From Sphingomonadaceae bacterium (lineage in GTDB: Bacteria; Pseudomonadota; Alphaproteobacteria; Sphingomonadales; Sphingomonadaceae): DNA of 60,404 nucleotides. Under the pieces are notes generated by a model. It was not told the origin of the DNA, did no database searches, and worked only from the letters and a program-made list of their open reading frames with translations. Below are positions 27,404 to 34,882 of this stretch, in pieces (the first letter of the stretch is position 1; each line of letters opens with the position of its first letter). Location: contig JAJTEF010000027.1 of assembly GCA_021300355.1 (NCBI GenBank), positions 1 through 60,404 on the forward strand. The letters are read 5' to 3'. Both the position numbers and the translations under genes were made by a program.

Positions 27404-28327
27404 TCAACTTCGTCGAAAGAGGGCCGATATCACGGCATGCTCGGCGTCACTGCGCACTTTGCCTTCACGGCTGCGTTGCAATTCGGCGGCGACGCGTGCT
27501 TCTTTCTCAACCTTGGCGCGGGTGGCCGCCTCCAGTTCCGCCTCAGCGCGCGTCAATTCCGCGACCGAGCGGCAATCGCCACGAACCGTCCGGAACGCGA
27601 CGCCTTGATTGTCGAGAAATGCCGCAAGCTCGCGTGTCGATATGGCGAAGTAGAACTCGGCACCGCCATCGTTCGCTACTGATCCAAAGCTGTTGATGCC
27701 AACAACGCGGCCACATGCATCGACAATCGGCCCGCCGCTATTGCCCGGTGCAATGGGCGCGGTGTGTAAAAGCGATTCAACGGACTTCGATGTCCGGCCT
27801 GAAGAAATGGTCCCCCGCGTTTTAACGGGCGGTTGCGGGCGCAGCACGTCCGCCTCGCTTTGTTCAAGCGCCACATCCACGCTAGCCGGATAACCAATCG
27901 CAAAGACATCCGCGCCATCGGATACCGTGCCCGCAAATATGCTTGCGGGGACCAAGGCGCCCGAAGAAAGCTGCAGGAGCGCAAGGTCCTTGCGCGCGAC
28001 CACGGCGGACACCGTGGCGCGATAGCTTTGTGTCCCGTCAGACGGCACAACGACAATTTCGACACTGTCGTCAAAGCGCGCCTGTTCCACGACATGGGCG
28101 TTGGTAATGACCTTGTTGCGGTCAACAACCACGCCAGAGCCAATGCTGACGATAGTCTGCTGGCCTTCTGCGGAGCTAAAAACGACGATGCGCACGACAC
28201 TGCGGGCGGCAGCGCTAATATCACTCGCATCTGCATAGACCGGGGTCGCAACGACCGCGCCGAGAACACATGCCAGCGCGAGCGCGAGTTTTTTAATGCT
28301 TGAATACAAGGACCGAAAGACCATCAT
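27404..28327 (-). CDS. Trypsin-like (S1C) serine protease, exported
   Basis: A periplasmic serine protease with signal peptide (residues 1-32, ending TPVYA). The catalytic triad is readable: H78 in ITNAHVVE, D114 in RKDLALLQL and S197 in APGNSGGPI. No PDZ domain follows; instead residues 260-300 are a charged, Ala/Glu/Arg-rich probable coiled coil. The frame stops at 27404, but the downstream frame appears to continue the protein (see entry at 26935). The start overlaps the stop of the class A PBP by four bases, so the two are co-transcribed, which suggests an envelope role. Confidence 0.88.
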   Translation of the reverse strand: MMVFRSLYSSIKKLALALACVLGAVVATPVYADASDISAAARSVVRIVVFSSAEGQQTIVSIGSGVVVDRNKVITNAHVVEQARFDDSVEIVVVPSDGTQSYRATVSAVVARKDLALLQLSSGALVPASIFAGTVSDGADVFAIGYPASVDVALEQSEADVLRPQPPVKTRGTISSGRTSKSVESLLHTAPIAPGNSGGPIVDACGRVVGINSFGSVANDGGAEFYFAISTRELAAFLDNQGVAFRTVRGDCRSVAELTRAEAELEAATRAKVEKEARVAAELQRSREGKVRSDAEHAVISALFRRS

Positions 28328-30432
28328 CGCGAGCCTTGCGCTGGTCGCGTTTCGGGCGGCGCAGGCTGGATATTCACACCGCCGCGGTCTAGCTTGACCT
28401 CCACCGGCATGCCGCCGACCTCGGCATTCACCGTTACACCTTGGCCTTGGTCAATCCGGACTTCCGCGTTGCCAACATCGACTGGAAGTTCGCTGAGTTC
28501 TGGCAAGTCCAACGGTTCAATCGGGCCTTCGGGGTCAGGCTGCTGGCGCAGCTTCGACCTTGCCGCAGGCGCCGCATTGCGGATCGACTGCGCCATGAAA
28601 TCGCGCCAGATGCGCGCCGGCAAACCGCCGCCGTTAACGCCGCGCAGCGGGGTGTTGTCATCATTGCCGATCCAGACCCCGACTACGAGGTTACCCGCAA
28701 ATCCGACAAATAATGCATCGCGATTGTCTTGGCTCGTTCCCGTTTTGCCATAAGCGGGGATGGAGAGCCGCGCCGCGCGTCCGGTTCCCTTATTGACCGT
28801 CGCACCCAGCAAATCGAGCAACATCCCGTGCGTACGGCTGCTGAATGAACGCGGTCCGGAGAACAGCCATTCGATCCAGCCTTGCTCTTCGCGCTTGATG
28901 GCGTGCGGCTCAACGGGCCATTGGTTCCCCGCCACGCCGGCATAGGCAGCCGTCAGCTCAATCAGGGTCAGGCCCGAACTGCCCAGCGCCATGCTCTGGT
29001 CCATCGTCAACGGACTGCGCACGCCCAGATCCGTGGCCGCGCGCGCCACCGCTTCGCCACCAACTTTTTGATACAGGCGGACCGCAGCCACGTTGCTTGA
29101 CTGGGCAAATGCCTGCTCCAGCGTAATGTCACCGCGGTAATTTTGTCCCGAATTTTTGGGGCGATACGCACCTTCATTGATCGGCGTATCGGCAATTAGC
29201 GACTCCGGCGTCATCCCCGACCGGAGCGCGGCCAGATAGACAAACAGTTTGAAGGTCGACCCAGGTTGCCGTTTTGCCTGCGTCGCGCGGTTGAACGCGG
29301 AATCCTTATAGCTTCGGCCACCGACCATGGCGACAACTTCGCCATTGGGGCGCATCGCGACGAGCGCGATTTGGGCATTGCCAACGGCGGATCGCGCCAC
29401 GACTTTGCGGGCGATGTTCTGCAATCGCGCATCCAACGTCGTGGTAATCCTGACATCGGCATAACCGCTGTCGGTCAGCAACCGTGCTTGGGGAATGGCC
29501 CAGTCGGCAAAATAGGTGCCCGTGGGCAGCGTTTCCCGCACGCGAACGTCAAGCCGCGCGACGGGTGTTGCGTCGGCCTTGGCTCGCGTAATAACATTAT
29601 TGGCGACCATTGCATTCAGCACCAATTGGGCCCGCTTGGCCGCCCGTTCGGGGTTCTTTGTCGGGGCAAGCCGCGACGGTGCCTGTACAAGGCCGGCAAG
29701 CATCACCGACTGGCTGAGTGTCAGCCGCTCGGGTTGCCTGTAGAAATAATGTAAAGACGCTGCGCGCAGGCCGTAGACATTGTCGCCAAAATAGACGTTC
29801 GACAAATAACGCTCAAGAATTTCGTCCTTCGTCAAACGCCCTTCCAACCAGAAGGCAATGAGCATCTCGCGCGCCTTGCGCGTCAGGCTGCGCTCCGGCG
29901 TCAGAAACGTGAATTTAGCGAGCTGCTGCGTAATCGTGCTTCCGCCCTGCGTCATTCCGCTGCCAAAAGCATTGGACCAAAACGCCCGCGCAAGGCCGCG
30001 GGGGTCGATACCGAAATGCGAATAAAACCGGCGATCTTCGATGGACAGAAACGCCTGCACGACGTGCGGCGGCAGCGTGCCGACATCAACCGGCTTATCG
30101 ACGATAGCCCCGTTCCGCGCGATGGGCGTGCCATCCGACGCCAGCAGCGTAATGCGCGGCGGTGCGATGGGCTGAAGCGATTTGGACAATGGCGCCGTAA
30201 TCGCAAGCCACAATATCAACAATATGAACAGGCCAAGCAGGGCCGCACTGGTTCGGCTAAACCACCACCAACGCGTCTTGCCCAAGATAAGGCGCCGTGT
30301 CGACGCTGGCTTTGCATCGGGATTCCAAGGCTGCGGATCATCGGGAAAGCGCTGCGCATAGCTTTCATCGAAGGCCGCAAGCCGGCCGTCAATATCCGAA
30401 GGAATGTGAGAAGAGGAGCGCCGGAAAAGCAT
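28324..30432 (-). CDS. Class A penicillin-binding protein (PBP1A type)
   Basis: A bifunctional murein synthase: a GT51 transglycosylase followed by a transpeptidase. A membrane segment spans about residues 61-80. The glycosyltransferase motifs are IEDRRFYSHFG (catalytic E132) and GGSTITQQLAK. The transpeptidase motifs are GSTFK (SxxK), SSN and KTGTS. The C-terminus (last 70 residues) is a Pro/Glu-rich acidic tail. It is 702 residues, compact for PBP1A but complete. First gene of a leftward run with the S1C protease. Confidence 0.95.
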   Translation of the reverse strand: MLFRRSSSHIPSDIDGRLAAFDESYAQRFPDDPQPWNPDAKPASTRRLILGKTRWWWFSRTSAALLGLFILLILWLAITAPLSKSLQPIAPPRITLLASDGTPIARNGAIVDKPVDVGTLPPHVVQAFLSIEDRRFYSHFGIDPRGLARAFWSNAFGSGMTQGGSTITQQLAKFTFLTPERSLTRKAREMLIAFWLEGRLTKDEILERYLSNVYFGDNVYGLRAASLHYFYRQPERLTLSQSVMLAGLVQAPSRLAPTKNPERAAKRAQLVLNAMVANNVITRAKADATPVARLDVRVRETLPTGTYFADWAIPQARLLTDSGYADVRITTTLDARLQNIARKVVARSAVGNAQIALVAMRPNGEVVAMVGGRSYKDSAFNRATQAKRQPGSTFKLFVYLAALRSGMTPESLIADTPINEGAYRPKNSGQNYRGDITLEQAFAQSSNVAAVRLYQKVGGEAVARAATDLGVRSPLTMDQSMALGSSGLTLIELTAAYAGVAGNQWPVEPHAIKREEQGWIEWLFSGPRSFSSRTHGMLLDLLGATVNKGTGRAARLSIPAYGKTGTSQDNRDALFVGFAGNLVVGVWIGNDDNTPLRGVNGGGLPARIWRDFMAQSIRNAAPAARSKLRQQPDPEGPIEPLDLPELSELPVDVGNAEVRIDQGQGVTVNAEVGGMPVEVKLDRGGVNIQPAPPETRPAQGSR

Positions 30433-30557
30433 CGCGTGGCTGTATTATATCGATATAACGGTGAATGCGAGGGTATATTTACGCTTTTCGCTGAACGTCA
30501 GATGAAGGCGCTTTTTTAGCGTCCAGCGAACAGTGCATAAATTCTCTGCCGACTGGG

Positions 30558-31550
30558 CTAAGCCCTGCCAAGGTCGCCTTTACCAACTGTCCCGCTCGCC
30601 ATTTCAAGCATCCTGTCGAGGCTCTTCTTGGCAGCCAAACGGACGGTTTCGTCGAGATGTATCTGCGGCTGAAGGTCGCGCAGCGCGAGATACAGCTTCT
30701 CCATCGTATTAAGCGCCATATAAGGGCAGATATTGCACGCGCAGTTGCCGTCAGCCCCCGGCGCACCGATGAAGGTCTTGGTGGGCTCGGCCTTTTCCAT
30801 CTGGTGGATGATGTGCGGCTCGGTCGCGACGATGAGCGTGTCGCCCTTCATCGTCTGCGCATATTGCAAGATACCGCTGGTGCTGCCGACATAATCGGCA
30901 TGATCGATGATATGCGGCGGGCATTCGGGATGCGCAGCCACTGGAACGCCGGGATGCTGCGCTTTCAATTTCAGCAGCTCGGTTTCCGAAAACGCCTCAT
31001 GCACAATGCACACGCCCGGCCACAAGAGCATGTCACGGTTGAACTTACGGCTCAGATAGCCGCCCAAATGACGGTCCGGTCCAAAGATGATTTTCTGCTC
31101 GGGGGGAATCTGGCTCAAGATTGTCTCCGCGCTTGAGGATGTGACGATGATATCAGACAGCGCTTTCACTTCTGCCGAACAATTGATGTAAGTCAGCGCG
31201 ATATGGTCGGGATGTGCTTCTCGGAATGCCTTGAATTTGCCGGGGGGGCAAGCATCTTCCAATGAACAGCCCGCCGCCATATCGGGCAAAATAACCGTCT
31301 TTTGCGGGCTCAATATTTTCGCGGTCTCGGCCATGAACTTCACGCCGCAAAAAGCGATGACATCCGCATCGGTTTCCGCCGCACGCTTGCTGAGTTCAAG
31401 CGAGTCCCCGACGAAATCGGCAAGGTCCTGAATTTCCGGCTTTTGATAATAATGCGCGAGAATGACGGCATTGCGTTCTTTTTTCAGCCGCTGAATTTCA
31501 GCGAGCAGGTCAAGTCCTTGCAGATTTTCGCGGGCTACAGGGGCGTTCAT
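30558..31550 (-). CDS. nadA: Quinolinate synthase A
   Basis: NadA condenses iminoaspartate with dihydroxyacetone phosphate to quinolinate using a [4Fe-4S] cluster. The 330-residue protein shows the N-terminal AHYYQKPEIQDLADFVGDS motif and the cluster cysteines in MAAGCSLEDACP, WPGVCIVHEAF and CACNICPYMALN. NadB at 3.5 kb supplies its substrate and NadC at 23.5 kb uses its product. It stands alone, read leftward; the 125 bases between it and the upstream-facing PBP gene hold no gene. Confidence 0.97.
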   Translation of the reverse strand: MNAPVARENLQGLDLLAEIQRLKKERNAVILAHYYQKPEIQDLADFVGDSLELSKRAAETDADVIAFCGVKFMAETAKILSPQKTVILPDMAAGCSLEDACPPGKFKAFREAHPDHIALTYINCSAEVKALSDIIVTSSSAETILSQIPPEQKIIFGPDRHLGGYLSRKFNRDMLLWPGVCIVHEAFSETELLKLKAQHPGVPVAAHPECPPHIIDHADYVGSTSGILQYAQTMKGDTLIVATEPHIIHQMEKAEPTKTFIGAPGADGNCACNICPYMALNTMEKLYLALRDLQPQIHLDETVRLAAKKSLDRMLEMASGTVGKGDLGRA

Positions 31551-31647
31551 TCTGTCGTACCTTTGCGTTGCAGCATTGTCATCTGCGTCTCGAGTGAAGC
31601 CCTATGTGGTCCATAAGGCCCATCGAAACAAGTTCTGGCGGGCGCTT

Positions 31648-32571
31648 TTACGGTGTTTTTTGCGCGATTAAATGCCAGCCTTCACCTTGGGCAGCGACCC
31701 GGCCCTGATTTTGCAAATCGATGAGATGCGCCAATACCGACCGGCCGGCAGCGCCCGTCAAACGCGGATCGAGGCCTTTGTACATCGCTGCGACCATGTC
31801 GGGAATGTGCCCCTCGCCTGCCTCAAGCAAATTCAGAATCTGGCGTTCGCGCTGACGCCGATGACCAATCATGCCGCGGACAAGCTGCCTTGGGTTTTCG
31901 ACCGCTGGCCCATGTGCGGGGTAATAAATACGGTCCGTGCGCTCATATAATTTTTGCAGCGACGCCAGATAGTCGCTCATATCGCCATCGGGCGGGCTGA
32001 CGACGCTGGTGGACCATGTCATGACATGGTCGCCGGTAAACAGCGCCCCGCTCTCAACCAGTCCGTAACATATATGGTTGCTCGTGTGGCCGGGGGTCGT
32101 GACGGCTTCCAAAGTCCACCCGTCGCCGGAAAGACGCTCCCCATCGGCAAGGATGCGGTCGGGGGCGTAGTCCGGGTCAAAAGCACTATCGGAACGCGGG
32201 CCATCATCGCGCAAGACAAGCGGCGCGCAGCCGATGATTGGCGCGCCTGTCGCCGCCTTTAACGGTGCCGCGGCTGGCGAATGATCGCGATGGGTGTGCG
32301 TGCACATGATTGCGGCGACACGCTTACCGGCAACCGCGCGCAAGATCGCCTCGACATGCCCCTCACCATTGATATCAGCCGGATCGCCGACGCTCATCCC
32401 GCTACCGACTGGGCCCGGGTCGATTACCGCGACATCGGATCCAGCGCCAACCAACCAGGTTTGCGTGCCTGTATAGGTGTAAGGTGAGGCATTGGGCGCA
32501 AGCACGCGGCGCACCAGTGGTTCGTGCTGCTCAGTTTCGCCAGCTTCTATGCTATCGGGCCAGTTGCTCAT
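31648..32571 (-). CDS. Metallo-beta-lactamase fold hydrolase (LACTB2-like)
   Basis: A cytoplasmic MBL-fold hydrolase of 307 residues. The metal motif THTHRDHSPA lies near residue 95, followed by the TPGHTSNH and FTGDHVM metal ligands, and an AHGPAVENP motif near 215. A C-terminal helical and winged region (last 70 residues, HRRQRERQILNLLE) is the layout of the LACTB2/glyoxalase-II-like subgroup, whose known members cleave RNA or thioesters. I start at the ATG at 32571 (MSNWPDS); an ATG six codons earlier is also open. A terminator at 32607-32630 isolates it from the BlaI/M56 operon. Confidence 0.85.
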   Translation of the reverse strand: MSNWPDSIEAGETEQHEPLVRRVLAPNASPYTYTGTQTWLVGAGSDVAVIDPGPVGSGMSVGDPADINGEGHVEAILRAVAGKRVAAIMCTHTHRDHSPAAAPLKAATGAPIIGCAPLVLRDDGPRSDSAFDPDYAPDRILADGERLSGDGWTLEAVTTPGHTSNHICYGLVESGALFTGDHVMTWSTSVVSPPDGDMSDYLASLQKLYERTDRIYYPAHGPAVENPRQLVRGMIGHRRQRERQILNLLEAGEGHIPDMVAAMYKGLDPRLTGAAGRSVLAHLIDLQNQGRVAAQGEGWHLIAQKTP

Positions 32572-32606
32572 GAAATGGCTATGGCGCAATGTCGCGCAAA
32601 GAAAAA

Positions 32607-32630
32607 GGGGCGGTTCGCAAAAACCGCCCC
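32607..32630 (-). terminator. Terminator behind the M56 gene
   Basis: A perfect nine-base stem, GGGGCGGTT (32607-32615) and AACCGCCCC (32622-32630), with a six-base loop. Leftward it is followed by a five-base T run (32602-32606 on the other strand). It lies about 50 bases past the M56 stop. Confidence 0.88.
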
Positions 32631-32680
32631 AAATGTTCTGTCACAAGCCGAGCGTGGCAGCCCAGCGAATGGAGTGCCGT

Positions 32681-34276
32681 TTATTCCGCTGCGTCGCTTT
32701 GCGCTTCCAGCTTACGAATTTGCAGATCGATTTGTTTGACAACATCTTGGCGAACGCCCTTGGGCATTTCTTTATCCTTCTCAATTTCGTCACGCGCCTC
32801 GCGCAAGCCTTTGATCGCTTCGGCCCGTCCTAATTTGGCTTGCCCTTTGCCGCACATAACCAGCCGGACGTGCGATTTTTGCTTGCCGTCGAACCCACTG
32901 ACATCGGTGGTCACCGGCTGGCCTTCACGACAGTCCTTGGTCATTTCACGAATATCGATTTCGGGGATGTAAGAGGCGATATCCATGTCGCCCATGACGC
33001 GAATGGTCTCCACGCGGCGGATTTTGGCGGGCGCGGACGTATTACCTTCAGCACCCTTTGCGCTGTCGGCCTGCGCCACAGCATCTTCAGCCTCCTCCCG
33101 CGATTTTTCGGCCCCATCGATCAATTTTTCGACTTCGTCCGGCGACAATTTCTTATCGGTGCGGAAGATGAAGGTTTTTCCGTCGCGTTCGACCTTGGTC
33201 ACTTCGCCGCCCGACGCGTCCTGACCGACTATGTCCATCGTCTCACCGTCGCGTTTCAGCTTAATTATCCGGACCTCACGCTTGACCACTTCAGGCTTGC
33301 TTTCTTCAGCCGCCACTTTGTCCTGCGCAATGACCGCGGGGACTATTGTGGCGGTCAGCGGCAATATGATCGCAGCAACTGTTATTATGCCAATCTTGCC
33401 AAGCGAACGGCGGGTATTGCTGGTGTCCTTCATCGTTAGTCTCCTCAATCGCTCAATTATTGTTTTCGGTGAATTCAGTGCCGTCGCAAAGGTCGGCACG
33501 CCATCAAATGCTGTCTTCGCCAACGCCTGACCGTACATCGCGCGTTCTTCCGGGCCCTTGCCGGCAAGCACGCGCGCATCGCACGCCGCTTCCTGATCAA
33601 AGCGGAATGCGTTCCAGCTGATCCACGCGACGGGGTTGAACCATTGCAGGCACAGGATGATGAAAGCGGCCAGGTTGGCGAAAAGATCGCCCGATTTGTG
33701 ATGCGCCATTTCATGCGCAATCGCGAGGTCGCGTTCGGCAGGCGAATAGGCTTTGGTAAAATCCTGCGGCACCGCGATCACGCGGTTAAAAAGGCCAAAG
33801 GCCAATGGTCCGGCGACCTGATCGGATGCGACGATTTTGACGCCATCGACAACTGCGATTTCTGTGGCTTCGGCCAAAAGGTCATCGCGCATCGCGGCGT
33901 AGCGGATCATCTGGATGATGAACAACAGCACCGCGCCACCAAGCCAGATCATCAGACCGAGTGCGACAAAATCAATCGTGGGGACGGCATCAACCGGGTT
34001 CGCCGCAGTGGCCATAGCATCCGGCGACGATAGCCCCGCGAGTACAGCATCCCTTACTGCGTCTTGGATGGCAATGCCGCCGTTAGCTGTTGAAATGGAT
34101 GGCCCTTCGATCGTGGGCATGCACACACGGGCAGCGGGTATAAGCCAAAGCGCATATGCGATGGTCGGACCAAAATATTTGGCAACAGGCCGCCGCACAA
34201 TCAAAATAGCGGCCATCAGCAATGTCGTGGTCCATAAGGTATCAAACAGCCAAGCGCCCATGAAGTCTATGTTCAT
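32681..34276 (-). CDS. M56 (BlaR1-like) membrane metallopeptidase
   Basis: A 531-residue membrane sensor protease that usually inactivates the partner BlaI-type repressor when it senses envelope stress. Several hydrophobic segments occupy the first 110 residues, and the zinc motif AHEMAHH (HExxH) lies near residue 190 with another membrane stretch after it. Unlike BlaR1, no penicillin-binding sensor domain follows; the C-terminal 200 residues are charged and Glu/Lys-rich with repeats such as VKREVRIIKLKRDGE. The signal is therefore unlikely to be bound beta-lactam. Its ATG overlaps the blaI-like stop by four bases. Confidence 0.9.
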   Translation of the reverse strand: MNIDFMGAWLFDTLWTTTLLMAAILIVRRPVAKYFGPTIAYALWLIPAARVCMPTIEGPSISTANGGIAIQDAVRDAVLAGLSSPDAMATAANPVDAVPTIDFVALGLMIWLGGAVLLFIIQMIRYAAMRDDLLAEATEIAVVDGVKIVASDQVAGPLAFGLFNRVIAVPQDFTKAYSPAERDLAIAHEMAHHKSGDLFANLAAFIILCLQWFNPVAWISWNAFRFDQEAACDARVLAGKGPEERAMYGQALAKTAFDGVPTFATALNSPKTIIERLRRLTMKDTSNTRRSLGKIGIITVAAIILPLTATIVPAVIAQDKVAAEESKPEVVKREVRIIKLKRDGETMDIVGQDASGGEVTKVERDGKTFIFRTDKKLSPDEVEKLIDGAEKSREEAEDAVAQADSAKGAEGNTSAPAKIRRVETIRVMGDMDIASYIPEIDIREMTKDCREGQPVTTDVSGFDGKQKSHVRLVMCGKGQAKLGRAEAIKGLREARDEIEKDKEMPKGVRQDVVKQIDLQIRKLEAQSDAAE

Positions 34277-34644
34277 GATTTCATCTCCCTCAACAGTCTT
34301 TGGATTTCGGAAATGTCAGCGTCGCTGAGCTGTTCCTGCTCGGCAAGATGCGCAACCAGCGGCATGAACCGCCCCCCAAAAAGCCGGTCGACCAGCCGCT
34401 TGGATTCATGCGAAACATAATCCTCGCGATCGATAAGGGGCGAGTACAGGAACCGGCGTCCGTCGGCGCGATGTTCAACAGCGGCCTTGGTCAGCAGGCG
34501 CGACAGCAAGGTTTTCACGGTTGGTAACGACCAATCACGATCATCGGGCAATCGCGCAGCAACGTCTGTCGCCGTCAACGGCGCGCGTTCCCATAGGATT
34601 TCCATGATTGTTAATTCAGCGTCGCTGATACGTTCTGATGACAT
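34273..34644 (-). CDS. BlaI/MecI/CopY family transcriptional repressor
   Basis: A 123-residue winged-helix repressor. The N-terminal stretch ISDAELTIMEILWE and the helix-turn-helix SLPTVKTLLSRLLTKAAVEHR are typical; the C-terminal helices form the dimer interface and the partner-protease cleavage region. The ATG at 34644 matches the family N-terminus; an upstream in-frame ATG would read through the operator. It is coupled to the M56 gene by an ATGA overlap, and two operator-like palindromes lie just upstream, so it likely represses its own operon. Confidence 0.92.
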   Translation of the reverse strand: MSSERISDAELTIMEILWERAPLTATDVAARLPDDRDWSLPTVKTLLSRLLTKAAVEHRADGRRFLYSPLIDREDYVSHESKRLVDRLFGGRFMPLVAHLAEQEQLSDADISEIQRLLREMKS

Positions 34645-34656
34645 TTTGAAATCTCC

Positions 34657-34692
34657 GACTACAGACGTAGTCGATGCGACTACATCTGTAAA
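34657..34692 (-). promoter_or_regulatory. Twin BlaI-type operator upstream of the repressor gene
   Basis: Two BlaI-like dyads lie 13-50 bases before the repressor start. The first is GACTACAGACGTAGTC (34657-34672), whose six-base arms GACTAC/GTAGTC are perfect. The second has core TACATCTGTA (34681-34690) within ACTACATCTGTAA. Both fit the TACA-TGTA style half sites known for BlaI/MecI. Their centres are about 21 bases apart, so two dimers would lie on the same helix face. Confidence 0.75.
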
Positions 34693-34825
34693 CGTCATTG
34701 GTCTGCCGTTGTCGGTTTTTTGTCGAATTCCTTTTACATCTGGGCATCGGGCAAAGGACGGGGTGCTATGCTTATGGTCTCGCACCGCTCATCCTCGCTT
34801 TCTCCCCTGAAATTTGAAAACAAAA

Positions 34826-34856
34826 AAGGCTGGAACCCATCGCGGATTCCAGCCTT
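34826..34856 (-). terminator. Terminator behind the TonB-dependent receptor gene
   Basis: A perfect ten-base stem, AAGGCTGGAA (34826-34835) and TTCCAGCCTT (34847-34856), with an 11-base loop. A run of T follows in the leftward direction (opposite 34822-34827). The other side is also T-rich, so it may stop transcription both ways. Confidence 0.88.
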
Positions 34857-34882
34857 GTTTTAAGTTTTCGTCGCGTGTTGGA

